This document shows positions 1 to 8,517 of a stretch of DNA of 64,000 bases, piece after piece. Location: contig JANQJP010000090.1 of NCBI GenBank assembly GCA_028281575.1, positions 62,001-126,000 of the forward strand, written 5' to 3'. The DNA is from Cellvibrionaceae bacterium (GTDB lineage: Bacteria; Pseudomonadota; Gammaproteobacteria; Pseudomonadales; Cellvibrionaceae). The translations under genes were made by a program, and so were the position numbers. The notes below the pieces were generated by a model that made no database searches, was not told the DNA's origin, and saw only the letters and a list, made by a program, of their open reading frames with translations. The first letter of the stretch is position 1, and every line of letters begins with the position of its first letter.

Positions 1-1
1 A

Positions 2-394
2 GGTTGGGTTGAGGCTGCGCAGGACAGGACAGTATTGCCTGACATTGTTCATCCCCACGGTGAGGTGTGGCTCGAAGGTTATGTGCTGGCTCCTTATGAT
101 TCGCCGCTTATTGATGAGCGTAAAAATACACTTTTCTCATGGCCGCACCGAATCTTAGAAGTAGATTTCGATATAATGCGCGACCAAATAGGAGAAGATT
201 TGTACCCTTTTGTTTTGCAGCTTGCCGAAGACGACCCACTCGCCTTTGATGTCATGTATGTGCCGACAAACATGCCTCCGGCAAAACATCGCGGCTATGC
301 AATGCAGTGGTTTGCGATGGCGTTTGCACTGATGTTGCTCTGGCTGTTCGCAAACTCGAACCTTTGGCTCTTAATTAAACACAAATTGCAGTAG
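2..394 (+). CDS. SURF1 family cytochrome oxidase assembly protein (C-terminal part)
   Basis: This open frame enters from the left edge, so only the last 130 or so residues are visible. SURF1/Shy1 proteins are two-helix membrane proteins that help insert heme A into the aa3-type cytochrome c oxidase. The visible part ends with the family-typical pattern NMPPAKHRGYAMQWF followed by one hydrophobic helix (about 20 residues) and a short basic tail. The next four genes are all oxidase-assembly genes on the same strand, which supports the call. It ends 4 bp before the following start, so the genes are probably co-transcribed. The true start lies outside the window. Confidence 0.85.
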   Translation, partial: GWVEAAQDRTVLPDIVHPHGEVWLEGYVLAPYDSPLIDERKNTLFSWPHRILEVDFDIMRDQIGEDLYPFVLQLAEDDPLAFDVMYVPTNMPPAKHRGYAMQWFAMAFALMLLWLFANSNLWLLIKHKLQ

Positions 395-398
395 ATCT

Positions 399-998
399 AT
401 GACAGATAGCAAAACAATGAAAAAGAAAAATTACACTATTTGGTTGATTCTCGCAGTGGCTATCTTGCCCATGGCTTCTGCATACATCGTATTTTTTACC
501 GGTTTGGGCGTACCGAAACACACAGTGAATGCGGGACGTTTGCTCAGTCCCGCTCAGCACATCGCCGATTTGGTGGGTGAAGACGCTATGCAGGCTTATG
601 CGCGAGAAAAAAAATGGCGTCTGCTATTGCCGGTTATGGCGGAATGCGATGAAGCCTGTGAACGCAATCTCTATACTTCGCGTCAAGTACATATTCGCCT
701 GGCCCAAAAAAGCGAGCGCTTGGAACGCGTTGCCGTGCTCGGTGAAGACCAGATATCTGAGGAGCGCTTAAATACCTTGGCGCTTGAGCATCCGCGGCTT
801 AAATTTGTAGAGGTGCCAAGCGAGACATGGACAACTTGGTTGTCCAATATGGCTTTGGGGGCCGCCGCCGGCGAGAAACTCTACTTTTTGGTGGATCAAG
901 AGGGCTTCGCCATGATGGCGTATTCGAGCGACGTCCATGGAAACGACCTGTTGAAAGACTTAAAGCGCGCACTAAAATTCTCTATCGACTACCAATGA
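399..998 (+). CDS. Membrane-anchored CX3C protein of the cytochrome oxidase cluster, function unknown
   Basis: A 199-residue protein with one N-terminal membrane helix (about residues 13-33) and a soluble domain that should face the periplasm. It corresponds by position to the uncharacterised gene between SURF1 and ctaA in pseudomonad cox clusters. About residue 80 the pattern LPVMAECDEACERN has a CX3C pair in a setting like the copper-binding CPDIC of SCO proteins, but without the Pro. This suggests a diverged thioredoxin/SCO fold; that is inference. A second in-frame ATG at 417 is an alternative start. The stop overlaps the ctaA start (ATGA), so the two are translationally coupled. Confidence 0.7.
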   Translation: MTDSKTMKKKNYTIWLILAVAILPMASAYIVFFTGLGVPKHTVNAGRLLSPAQHIADLVGEDAMQAYAREKKWRLLLPVMAECDEACERNLYTSRQVHIRLAQKSERLERVAVLGEDQISEERLNTLALEHPRLKFVEVPSETWTTWLSNMALGAAAGEKLYFLVDQEGFAMMAYSSDVHGNDLLKDLKRALKFSIDYQ

Positions 999-2176
999 TG
1001 TTGTTTCAGCCCACACTGCGCGTCCTGGCGACGCTTATGCTGCTCGCGGTCATCGTGGTTGTGGTTTTGGGTGCGTATACGCGCCTGGTAGATGCGGGGC
1101 TCGGTTGTCCGGATTGGCCAACCTGCTATGGCCATTTGTGGGTGCCCGACAGTGCAGAGGAAATTGCCGCAGCGAATCAGGCCTTCGTCGATACACCTGT
1201 GGAGACCCACAAGACATGGCCTGAGCAGATTCACAGGATATTCGCATCGAGCCTTGGCCTGCTTGTCCTGATATTCTTTTTCTTTGTAAACCGTGGTTTT
1301 GCTAAAGCACGTGATTTTAGTGTTTGGAACAGTGTGTCGCTTTCATTGATTTTACTGGTTGTCGGCACATTTGCTCGTGTGGCTTTCGGCAGTGTGGTTG
1401 AACCGCTGCTTGGTCTCCTCGTCTTTGGCTATTTTGCGAATGTGCTGCGACTTCGGTTTGCGCTTAAGGAGCGCTCACCCCAGCAGTTTATCTTTGTGAT
1501 TACTGCGATTCTCGCCGGTTTAGTCATTGTGCAGGGGCTGTTCGGCATGTGGACGGTTACGCTCAAGCTTTGGCCCCAGGTCGTCACCGCGCATTTGCTC
1601 GGAGGTTTCGCAACCTTATGTCTGATAAGTCTTATTTGGATCACACTGGTGTGGCCTAAAGCCAGGGTGCGAGTGAGCAGTGGTTATATCGCACGATTTT
1701 CATTCATCGTTTTGTTGGTCGTCATACTGCAAGTGAGCCTCGGAGGATGGACGTCGAGCAATTATGCTGCACTGGCGTGTCCCGACTTTCCCAAATGCCA
1801 GAATAGCTGGTTGCCGGAAATGGATTTGGCGGGTGGTTTTAATATATTTCAGGGCCTTGGGCCAAACTACCTGGGAGGCCAGTTGGACAACCTATCGCGC
1901 GTTGCCATTCACTATGCTCATCGCCTTGGCGCATTGCTGACAAGCGCGATGGTCCTTGGTTTGTGTGTGTATTTGTGGCGATTGGGCGCGCGGCGTGTTG
2001 CTATGGCGCTCAGTGCGGTGTTGCTTAGCCAGCTCGCTCTCGGGGTGGCTAATGTGGTATTGGCATTGCCTCTTAGCATCGCGGTGCTTCATAATGCCTG
2101 CGGCGCATTGTTGCTCGTTTTAATTTTCATTGTCACCACCCATAGTTGGCGTGAACACGCTCATTACAATAAATGA
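995..2176 (+). CDS. ctaA: Heme A synthase (COX15/CtaA)
   Basis: A polytopic membrane protein of about 393 residues that oxidises the heme O methyl group to make heme A for the aa3 oxidase. It shows the family pattern: a first helix, then GLGCPDWPTCYG, EQIHR with a heme-ligand His near residue 80, TAHLLGG, a second Cys-rich loop ACPDFPKCQ, HYAHRLGA, and LHNACGA in the last helices. The frame stays open upstream to 827, but the real start is taken at 995, where ATGATG overlaps the upstream stop. It overlaps cyoE by 4 bp, so heme O and heme A synthases are made together. Confidence 0.95.
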   Translation: MMLFQPTLRVLATLMLLAVIVVVVLGAYTRLVDAGLGCPDWPTCYGHLWVPDSAEEIAAANQAFVDTPVETHKTWPEQIHRIFASSLGLLVLIFFFFVNRGFAKARDFSVWNSVSLSLILLVVGTFARVAFGSVVEPLLGLLVFGYFANVLRLRFALKERSPQQFIFVITAILAGLVIVQGLFGMWTVTLKLWPQVVTAHLLGGFATLCLISLIWITLVWPKARVRVSSGYIARFSFIVLLVVILQVSLGGWTSSNYAALACPDFPKCQNSWLPEMDLAGGFNIFQGLGPNYLGGQLDNLSRVAIHYAHRLGALLTSAMVLGLCVYLWRLGARRVAMALSAVLLSQLALGVANVVLALPLSIAVLHNACGALLLVLIFIVTTHSWREHAHYNK

Positions 2177-3078
2177 ACGAAAATCTTCTGATAGCAGAAC
2201 GGCCTTCGTGGCGTGATTACTTAGAACTGTGTAAGCCCAGGGTTGTGGCGCTTATGCTACTCACCTGCGTCATTGGCATGCTGCTTAGTACCGAAACGTG
2301 GGTCGCCTTGGATATTCTGGTTTTGGGTAACCTGGGTGTTGCGTTTTGTGCTGGAGCGGCAGCGGTGGTCAACCACGTTGTCGATCGCGGTATAGATACC
2401 AAGATGGCACGCACCTACAATCGCCCGGTGGCTCAAGGGCGAGTCCAGCCGCGCTCGGCAATTATATTTTCGGTGGCGCTTGCAACGCTGGGGTTTAGTC
2501 TGCTTGCCTTTTTTGTCAATGTGCTTACCGCTTGGTTGACGATGGCTGCGTCGGTCGGTTACGCGATGATTTACACGCTGTTCTTAAAACGCGCCACGCC
2601 GCAGAACATTGTTATTGGTGGTATCGCCGGGGCGGCGCCACCGTTACTCGGTTGGACGGCGGTCACCGGTGAAATTCACGGTCACGCGCTGTTGCTGGTG
2701 TTGATTATATTTGCCTGGACACCACCGCACTTTTGGGCACTTGCCATTCACCGGCGGGCGGAATATGAAAATGCAAATGTGCCGATGTTGCCTGTGACTC
2801 ACGGCGAGCAATATGCAAAATTTCATGTTCTCCTCTACACTGCCATTCTTATTGCCGTGAGCCTGCTTCCCTATGCAACGCATATGTTGGGCTGGCTTTA
2901 TCTTCTCGGAGCGAGCTTTTTGGGCTTGGGCTACATTTATTTTGTTGTGGTGCTCTGGTTAGGGGAAAAACCGCGGGCGGGTATGGATGCGTTTTGGTAT
3001 TCGATCGTTTATTTAATGGCCTTGTTTGCGGTTATGTTAGCGGATCATTATCTCATTGGCGGTAATACTTCTCTGTAG
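2173..3078 (+). CDS. cyoE: Protoheme IX farnesyltransferase (heme O synthase)
   Basis: A 301-residue UbiA-superfamily membrane enzyme (CtaB/CyoE) that transfers a farnesyl group to heme B, giving heme O, the substrate of the upstream CtaA. The first Asp-rich prenyl-diphosphate motif is NHVVDRGIDTKM (about residues 65-76), followed by the diagnostic TYNRPVAQGR. The second conserved region contains TPPHFWALAIHRRAEYENANVPMLP. Length and helix count are normal for the family. It overlaps ctaA by 4 bp and precedes the SCO gene by 10 bp. Confidence 0.96.
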   Translation: MNENLLIAERPSWRDYLELCKPRVVALMLLTCVIGMLLSTETWVALDILVLGNLGVAFCAGAAAVVNHVVDRGIDTKMARTYNRPVAQGRVQPRSAIIFSVALATLGFSLLAFFVNVLTAWLTMAASVGYAMIYTLFLKRATPQNIVIGGIAGAAPPLLGWTAVTGEIHGHALLLVLIIFAWTPPHFWALAIHRRAEYENANVPMLPVTHGEQYAKFHVLLYTAILIAVSLLPYATHMLGWLYLLGASFLGLGYIYFVVVLWLGEKPRAGMDAFWYSIVYLMALFAVMLADHYLIGGNTSL

Positions 3079-3088
3079 AGATTTGCAT

Positions 3089-3751
3089 ATGGTTCAAGCG
3101 GCGTATCAACTAAATCACAGACAGAAAAAAAATATCCGAATCACCGTAGTCAGCATTATTGTGACGATGGTGATTTTTTTTGGCTTATTTCTCAATAAGG
3201 TATTGGCACCGACACCGATAACCAAGGAAAGTCTAAGGGCAAACGGTATCGTGCTTTTTTCGCAACCGCGAACGATTGCCCCTGTCTTGCTCGAAGACCA
3301 CAATCAACAGGTTTTAAATAAAGAGCGGCTCATTGGCAAATATTCACTTATTTTTTTTGGTTTTACCCATTGTCCTGATATCTGTCCAACGACGCTGATG
3401 GAATTGGCAAAAATACTTGAACGTGTAGATAGTTCCACACGGGAAAACTTCCAGGTTATTCTTGTAAGTCTGGATCCCGCACGAGATACGCCCGATGTCC
3501 TCAAGCAATATGTTACCTATTTTAATAGTGATTTCTTAGGTGCTACGGGAGATTTCAAGCAAATAATGAGTTTTACGAATAACGTAAATGTTGCTTTTAA
3601 CAAAGTGTTTTTGGATGACGGTTATACTATTGATCACACAAGTCATGTCGTTGTTCTGAACGACCGAGCCGACTATATTGGCTATATTAAACAACCCATG
3701 GATATTGAAAAGATTGCATCCTCGCTCGGTGCTGTCACCAGCTTTTATTAG
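3089..3751 (+). CDS. SCO1/SenC family copper chaperone
   Basis: About 220 residues, membrane-anchored by one N-terminal helix, with a thioredoxin-like periplasmic domain that delivers copper to the CuA site of cytochrome c oxidase. The copper motif is THCPDICPTTL, and the distal His ligand lies in DHTSHVVVLN. The frame could start at a TTG at 3056 inside cyoE; the ATG at 3089, 10 bp after the cyoE stop, gives a normal short cytoplasmic tail. It is the last gene of the oxidase-assembly operon and is convergent with the next gene. Confidence 0.93.
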   Translation: MVQAAYQLNHRQKKNIRITVVSIIVTMVIFFGLFLNKVLAPTPITKESLRANGIVLFSQPRTIAPVLLEDHNQQVLNKERLIGKYSLIFFGFTHCPDICPTTLMELAKILERVDSSTRENFQVILVSLDPARDTPDVLKQYVTYFNSDFLGATGDFKQIMSFTNNVNVAFNKVFLDDGYTIDHTSHVVVLNDRADYIGYIKQPMDIEKIASSLGAVTSFY

Positions 3752-3773
3752 TGTTAATAAGCCTTAATCCGTG

Positions 3774-4718
3774 TCATGAATGAGATAAAATATCTCTTAA
3801 ATAGTGATCTGCAAATGGGTTGCTTTTTTTCTGAATAAGCGAACGCAAACAAAGCAAGCCGTAACAAACGGTAAGTACGATATTCAGCAATATTAAATAC
3901 GTCCTGCCAAAGTTCTTAATATAAAAATGTCGGCGCGATTCGTACCAGTATTTGGGAAGTCGCTTTGGTTTATTCTGTTTTCGAGTATTTATGCCTGTGG
4001 ATGCGCCTGAAGAATGAAAGATAATACTTTCGGGTGTTGACCAGGCTTGATAACCCGCGCGAGCCGCACGAAGAAATAAATCAACTTCTTCATAATATAG
4101 AAAAAACTTCGTGTCGAATCCGTTTAATCCTGCAAGCACTTCCCGCTTTACCATAAACGATGCGCCGGTTAACCAGTCTACCCGAAAAGGTGCCTGCTTC
4201 ATCGGGATTGCTGTTGTCGTTGAGGGTAAGAGTTTATCAAACAAGCCGAGTTTTAAATGGTGAGAGATAGTGTTTAATAGCTTTGGAAACCTAAATCCGC
4301 CTGCTCTCACTTCGCCATCTTCGTCTTTTAAAACACTGCCAACAAATGTTGCTTCGGCATTTCTGGTAAACTCGTTAAGCAATGCATCTGCGGCTTCCAC
4401 ACTTATAACTGTGTCGGGATTTAAGAACCATACCAGCTCAGTACGGCCGCTCTTCGACGCATGATTTGTGCCCGCATTGCATGCGGTGCCAAAACCGGGG
4501 TTCGTATCTTGTGCTATCAGCGTGACACGGTTTTCCAAGTTGTGTTTAGAAATAAATGATTTTATTAACGCGCAGGTTTCGTCCGAAGAGTTATTATCGA
4601 CTAAAATAAGCGTGTAGTTTTGTCTCGAGCCGAATAGTTCGGCGATAGAACGCAGAAATTCTTCGATAAAACTCGCGGCGTTATATGTCACTGTGACAAT
4701 GGCTACAGTCTGATGCAT
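3774..4718 (-). CDS. Family 2 glycosyltransferase (rhamnosyltransferase-like)
   Basis: About 314 residues with a GT-A fold: IVTVTYNAASFIEEF at the N-terminus, LVDNNSSDET, and FLNPDTVI as the metal-binding NPD (DXD-like) motif. A C-terminal hydrophobic stretch suggests membrane association. It resembles WbbL-type rhamnosyltransferases of O-antigen or capsule loci; donor and acceptor cannot be read from sequence. A GTG at 4721 directly precedes the ATG at 4718. The only candidate ribosome-binding site (CAGG) lies inside the repeat element that begins at once upstream, so that element may supply translation signals. Confidence 0.85.
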   Translation of the reverse strand: MHQTVAIVTVTYNAASFIEEFLRSIAELFGSRQNYTLILVDNNSSDETCALIKSFISKHNLENRVTLIAQDTNPGFGTACNAGTNHASKSGRTELVWFLNPDTVISVEAADALLNEFTRNAEATFVGSVLKDEDGEVRAGGFRFPKLLNTISHHLKLGLFDKLLPSTTTAIPMKQAPFRVDWLTGASFMVKREVLAGLNGFDTKFFLYYEEVDLFLRAARAGYQAWSTPESIIFHSSGASTGINTRKQNKPKRLPKYWYESRRHFYIKNFGRTYLILLNIVLTVCYGLLCLRSLIQKKSNPFADHYLRDILSHS

Positions 4719-4721
4719 CAC

Positions 4722-4852
4722 TAGGGCCTGTTCATACTAATTTGATCACCTCTGCTGGAGGAAATACTGCTACTGGCTTGACTCGGCTCAGCGAGCGTAA
4801 ATGATATCTGCATTATCGTCACTCGCTCACTCTCCAGCAAGCCAGGGGCTAG
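4722..4852. repeat. Degenerate MITE-like element next to a glycosyltransferase start
   Basis: The left end reads CTAGGGCCTGTTCATACTAA and closely resembles the end of the complete element at 33153. It also contains CTGGAGGAAAT, shared with the interior of that element. Inside are nested inverted repeats, for example CTGGCTTG (4773-4780) pairing with CAAGCCAG (4838-4845). The expected second terminal repeat is not clearly preserved, so this looks like a decayed or rearranged copy. It lies between divergent glycosyltransferases. Confidence 0.55.
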
Positions 4853-4882
4853 AGAAATTTATTTCTAACAAAAAGAGATTAT

Positions 4883-5863
4883 ATGACTAAGAACTCTCTA
4901 CTTGGCGTTGTTATTATCGGGCGTAACGAAGGGGAGCGTCTGATTAAGTGTATTCAGTCCGCTCGTGAAATATCCGACCTTGTGGTATATGTCGATTCCG
5001 GTTCGGCGGACACAAGCGTTGAGCGCGCGCGTGAGCTCGGATGCTTATGCATAGAACTGGATATGGCTGTCCCCTTTACTGCTGCTCGTGCAAGAAACGT
5101 TGGTTGGCGAAAACTCGCTGAAAAACACGCTGATGTTCAGTTTGTGCATTTTGTTGATGGTGATTGTGAAATTATTTCCGATTGGGTCGAGCAAGCGCTC
5201 CAATTCTTTGCTCAGCATGACAATCACGCGGTTGTGTGTGGCCGGCGCGTTGAACGCTATTCGGATCGCTCAATTTATAATCGCCTATGCGATATCGAAT
5301 GGAATACCCCAGTAGGTGAGGCTAAAGCTTGTGGCGGCGATGCCATTATCCGCGTCTCTGCGTTGCAGGCTGTCAACGGCTACCGCGATGACTTTATTGC
5401 TGGTGAAGAGCCCGAAATGTGCCTGCGAATGCGAAAACAGTCTTGGAAAATCGAGCGCATTGATGCAGATATGACGATACACGATGCGGCTATGACGACG
5501 TTTTCGCAGTGGTGGAAGCGCAGCAAACGCGCGGGTTTTGCTTTTGCTTTAGGAGCCTATGTGCACGGAGCTGATACTGAGAGGCACTGGGTTAAAGAAA
5601 CCCTGAAAGCGCTCGTTTGGGGAGGTGTACTTCCGTTTACTATTTTGATGCTAAGCGCGATTAACGCGTGGTTTTTATTACTGATAGTTATTTATCCCGT
5701 CCAGTGGTACAGGCTCACCCGATTGACCTATATCGACGCTGATGTGCGAGCGCAATGGAGCTTTTTTATCGTACTGGGAAAATTTGCAGAGTTTACTGGC
5801 GTTTGTGAGTTCTACTGGAAAAAAATAACAAAGCGCCGAATGCACCTAATTGAATACAAATGA
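4883..5863 (+). CDS. Family 2 glycosyltransferase with C-terminal membrane segments
   Basis: A 326-residue protein with an N-terminal GT-A domain: VVIIGRNEGERL, VYVDSGSADTSVE, and VDGDCEI as the DXD-like metal site near residues 91-96. GEEPEM near residue 176 matches the catalytic ED/EE position of the family. Two hydrophobic segments (about residues 245-280) and a basic C-terminus indicate inner-membrane attachment at the cytoplasmic face. AAAAAGAG lies 7 bp before the ATG. It begins a plus-strand run of glycan genes; its exact sugar is unknown. Confidence 0.85.
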   Translation: MTKNSLLGVVIIGRNEGERLIKCIQSAREISDLVVYVDSGSADTSVERARELGCLCIELDMAVPFTAARARNVGWRKLAEKHADVQFVHFVDGDCEIISDWVEQALQFFAQHDNHAVVCGRRVERYSDRSIYNRLCDIEWNTPVGEAKACGGDAIIRVSALQAVNGYRDDFIAGEEPEMCLRMRKQSWKIERIDADMTIHDAAMTTFSQWWKRSKRAGFAFALGAYVHGADTERHWVKETLKALVWGGVLPFTILMLSAINAWFLLLIVIYPVQWYRLTRLTYIDADVRAQWSFFIVLGKFAEFTGVCEFYWKKITKRRMHLIEYK

Positions 5864-5911
5864 GGGGTAGCTGGCAAGTTGGTGAATAAGTTAAATCCCG
5901 CACTATGGTGA

Positions 5912-6016
5912 GTTAGTACGTAAGATAAAGCTTTTAAAACCGTCGATTCATGGATGAATCGCCGGAGCTATAGGGACATATCCATGCGTTTTTAAAGCTT
6001 TATCTTACGTACTAAC
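5912..6016. repeat. 105-bp structured palindrome, copy 1
   Basis: A left arm of 28 nt (5912-5939, starting GTTAGTACGTAAG) pairs with a right arm (5989-6016, ending CTTACGTACTAAC) with one mismatch. The arms enclose a 49-nt core (5940-5988) holding a perfect small hairpin, CGATTCAT-GG-ATGAATCG, then GGAGCTATAGGG and ATCCATGCG. The core is shared with the element at 46909, whereas the arms differ but remain complementary. It sits in the 277-bp gap between two glycosyltransferase genes. The long stem has no following T-run, so it is not a standard terminator. Confidence 0.85.
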
Positions 6017-6140
6017 GGCTCGAAGCTACTGATATAGCTTTTTCAACGACCTACTAGGGCTTTGTTAACACTTATTGTTTAATCGTCGGTATGCGGCGAA
6101 CTTTGAATGTCGGACAACGTAATAATCAGGATTTAAGTTG

Positions 6141-7349
6141 GTGAATATTTGTTACTTTGTAAATCAGTACCCAAAAGTGAGTCATACTTTCATACGTCGT
6201 GAAATTCTTGCGCTGGAGAGTCTCGGGGCGAAGGTCGTTCGCGTCGCTGCCAGAAATGATCCTGAGGAACTGGTCGATAGCCGAGACAAAGACGAGTTGG
6301 GTAAAACAATCTGCATTGCCAAAGGAAATATGCGCGGCTTGCTTAAGGCTGCAGCGCGCCTGGCTGTGCGTAAACCAATAACCTTTATTCAAGCTCTGGG
6401 TAAAAGTATTGCGCATGGTCTTCGAGACCGAAATCGCCTTTCCTTCCATATTATTTATCTCTTTGAAGCCTGTGAACTGCTCGAGATATGCCAACGTGAA
6501 AATATTCAACATGTCCACGCGCACTTCGGAACAAATAGCACCAGTGTTGCAATGCTTTGTTCAATCCTGGGTGGGCCAGGCTTTAGCTTTACAGTACATG
6601 GGCCGGAAGAGTTTGATCGACCGGGTGAAATTTCCCTCGGTGAAAAAATTACGCGCGCGCGTTTTGTTATTGCGATTACCTCTTTTTGTCGCAGCCAGTT
6701 ATTTCGGTGGTGCGATTATGCACACTGGCGCAAAGTTGTAGAGGTGCATTGCGCTGTGGATGATGAGTTGCTTAAAAAAGAGAAAGTAACTATCAGTACA
6801 AATAAAAAGTTTGTATGTATTGGGCGCCTGTCCGAGCAAAAAGGTCAAATGCTTCTATTACAAGCCATCGCAAAGCTCAAGGCAAAAGGCGTTGTGATTG
6901 AACTCGACCTTATTGGCGATGGCGAATTGCGTGAAGACATCGAAAGCTTTATTGAGAACAACGGCATTCGTGACCAGATTAATATGCGTGGCTGGTGTTC
7001 GACTGAAGAAATTATTGCGAGTTTAGACAGCAGTGCCGCCCTGCTATTGCCGAGTTTCGCTGAGGGTTTACCGGTTGTCATTATGGAGGCCTATGCGCGC
7101 AGTCGGCCGGTGTTAAGCACCTATATTGCCGGTATACCAGAGCTTGTCTGGGATGACTCGGGTTGGCTCGTGCTCGCCGGTTGTGCAACAAGCCTTGAAA
7201 CAAAAATTGATGAGATCGTTCAATTAAGTTGTGAAGAGCTTCAGGCGCTTGGTGACAGAGGGCTCGAAAAAGTTGTTGCACGTCATTCGAGTGTCGTTGA
7301 GGCTCAAAAAATACTTGATGCGATAAATGAGGCGACCGCAAATGATTGA
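6141..7349 (+). CDS. Family 4 glycosyltransferase (colanic-acid type)
   Basis: About 402 residues with a GT-B fold. The N-terminal half begins YFVNQYPKVSHTFIRREI, typical of WcaL/AmsK-like enzymes, and contains HVHAHFGTNSTSVAML. The C-terminal half has FVCIGRLSEQKGQ, the nucleotide-sugar-binding start of GT4 enzymes, and PSFAEGLPVVIMEA, the EX7E-type motif. It would add a sugar to a lipid-linked glycan at the cytoplasmic face. No ATG is available; GTG at 6141 or TTG at 6138 is the start. It overlaps the next gene by 8 bp. Confidence 0.86.
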   Translation: MNICYFVNQYPKVSHTFIRREILALESLGAKVVRVAARNDPEELVDSRDKDELGKTICIAKGNMRGLLKAAARLAVRKPITFIQALGKSIAHGLRDRNRLSFHIIYLFEACELLEICQRENIQHVHAHFGTNSTSVAMLCSILGGPGFSFTVHGPEEFDRPGEISLGEKITRARFVIAITSFCRSQLFRWCDYAHWRKVVEVHCAVDDELLKKEKVTISTNKKFVCIGRLSEQKGQMLLLQAIAKLKAKGVVIELDLIGDGELREDIESFIENNGIRDQINMRGWCSTEEIIASLDSSAALLLPSFAEGLPVVIMEAYARSRPVLSTYIAGIPELVWDDSGWLVLAGCATSLETKIDEIVQLSCEELQALGDRGLEKVVARHSSVVEAQKILDAINEATAND

Positions 7350-8514
7350 GCCGTTGACCCTGATTGCTTGCGTGGTCAGTATTCCTTTATTTCTCTACGC
7401 GCTCGAATGTTTTTCGCTGCCGTTGTATCGGGAAGAGGACTGTCCAGATACAGACGCCTCCTGCGTAGTGTTGATCCCTGCGCACAATGAAGAGCTTGTG
7501 CTGGCGGCGACGCTTGAGTCGATTAATAGCCAGATAGGAGACGGCGATAGTGTGCTGGTTGTCGCAGACAATTGCACTGATGCAACAGCAGAAATCGCAC
7601 GGAAGGCCGGCTGCGAAGTCATTGAGCGCACACACGACACTGATAGAGGCAAGGGCTTTGCGTTGGCTTTTGGTTTGGATAAGTTGCGCGAGGCACCGCC
7701 CGAAATCGTTATTATTGTTGATGCTGATTGCGATGTGGCTTACGGCGCTTTGCAACGTTTGAAAAATGCTGTTTTGCAAGTGGACAGGCCCGCACAAGGT
7801 CGCTATCTGATTCAATCGTCGACGGGCGCTACCATCGCGAGCAAAGTTTCTGAATTAGCTGTGATGATTCGAAATCGCGTACGTTGCAAAGGTATGACTG
7901 CCCTCGGAATACCCGTGCCCTTGTTGGGTACCGGTATGGCGTTTAAATGGCAGGATATTACGCGAGTGTCGCTTGCTTCAGGTGAAATTGTTGAAGATAT
8001 GAAATTAGGCGTGGAATTGGCGAGGGCTGGTCGCGGTGCGCACTATGTCGATTCCGCGGTTGTCACGAGTGCCTTTCCAGAAAGTGACGACGCGATGAAA
8101 ACGCAACGTGAGCGCTGGGAGCACGGGCATTTAGATATTTTGCAACGTTACGTGTTACCAAACTTGTTTTATGCATTAAAGCGTGTGAACTTTCGTCTGC
8201 TTTTTTTTACGCTCGACCTCGCTATCCCTCCACTGACGTTAATGCTGTCGATTCAAATCGCATTTGCAGGCCTATTCTTAGTGTTCGGTGTATTTTTAGG
8301 AAGCTACACACCGTTTCTTGTTTTTTTACTCGGTCTCAGTCTTGTCAGTCTGGCGCTAGCGTTTTCCTGGGGCGTTTATGGCAGGACAATTTTGTCGTTG
8401 CAAGAGCTTGGTAGCATTGTGTCCTACATTATGTCGAAAATGTCTATATACAAACGTTTTGTGAAAAAACGTGAAACAAAATGGATACGTACGGAGCGGG
8501 ATACTAAAAAATAA
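7342..8514 (+). CDS. Membrane-bound family 2 glycosyltransferase, QxxRW type
   Basis: About 390 residues: one N-terminal helix, a GT-A domain with VLIPAHNEELV, VVADNCTDATA and VDADCD, and then TQRERWEHGH, a QxxRW motif as in processive (cellulose/hyaluronan synthase-like) transferases. Two or three membrane helices follow (about residues 285-345). These features fit a polymerising or chain-extending membrane glycosyltransferase; the product is unknown. The ATG at 7342 lies inside the end of the upstream gene (8-bp overlap). It converges with the next gene, 3 bp away. Confidence 0.85.
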   Translation: MIEPLTLIACVVSIPLFLYALECFSLPLYREEDCPDTDASCVVLIPAHNEELVLAATLESINSQIGDGDSVLVVADNCTDATAEIARKAGCEVIERTHDTDRGKGFALAFGLDKLREAPPEIVIIVDADCDVAYGALQRLKNAVLQVDRPAQGRYLIQSSTGATIASKVSELAVMIRNRVRCKGMTALGIPVPLLGTGMAFKWQDITRVSLASGEIVEDMKLGVELARAGRGAHYVDSAVVTSAFPESDDAMKTQRERWEHGHLDILQRYVLPNLFYALKRVNFRLLFFTLDLAIPPLTLMLSIQIAFAGLFLVFGVFLGSYTPFLVFLLGLSLVSLALAFSWGVYGRTILSLQELGSIVSYIMSKMSIYKRFVKKRETKWIRTERDTKK

Positions 8515-8517
8515 ATT

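Noticed and set aside
827..994. Upstream extension of ctaA from an ATG at 827
   Set aside because: It would add 56 residues unlike the family and overlap the upstream gene in another frame; the coupled ATG at 995 gives the normal N-terminus.
5912..6016. Ordinary rho-independent terminator
   Set aside because: The stem is far longer than usual, has a structured 49-nt core and no T-run, and the core recurs 41 kb away with different arms.
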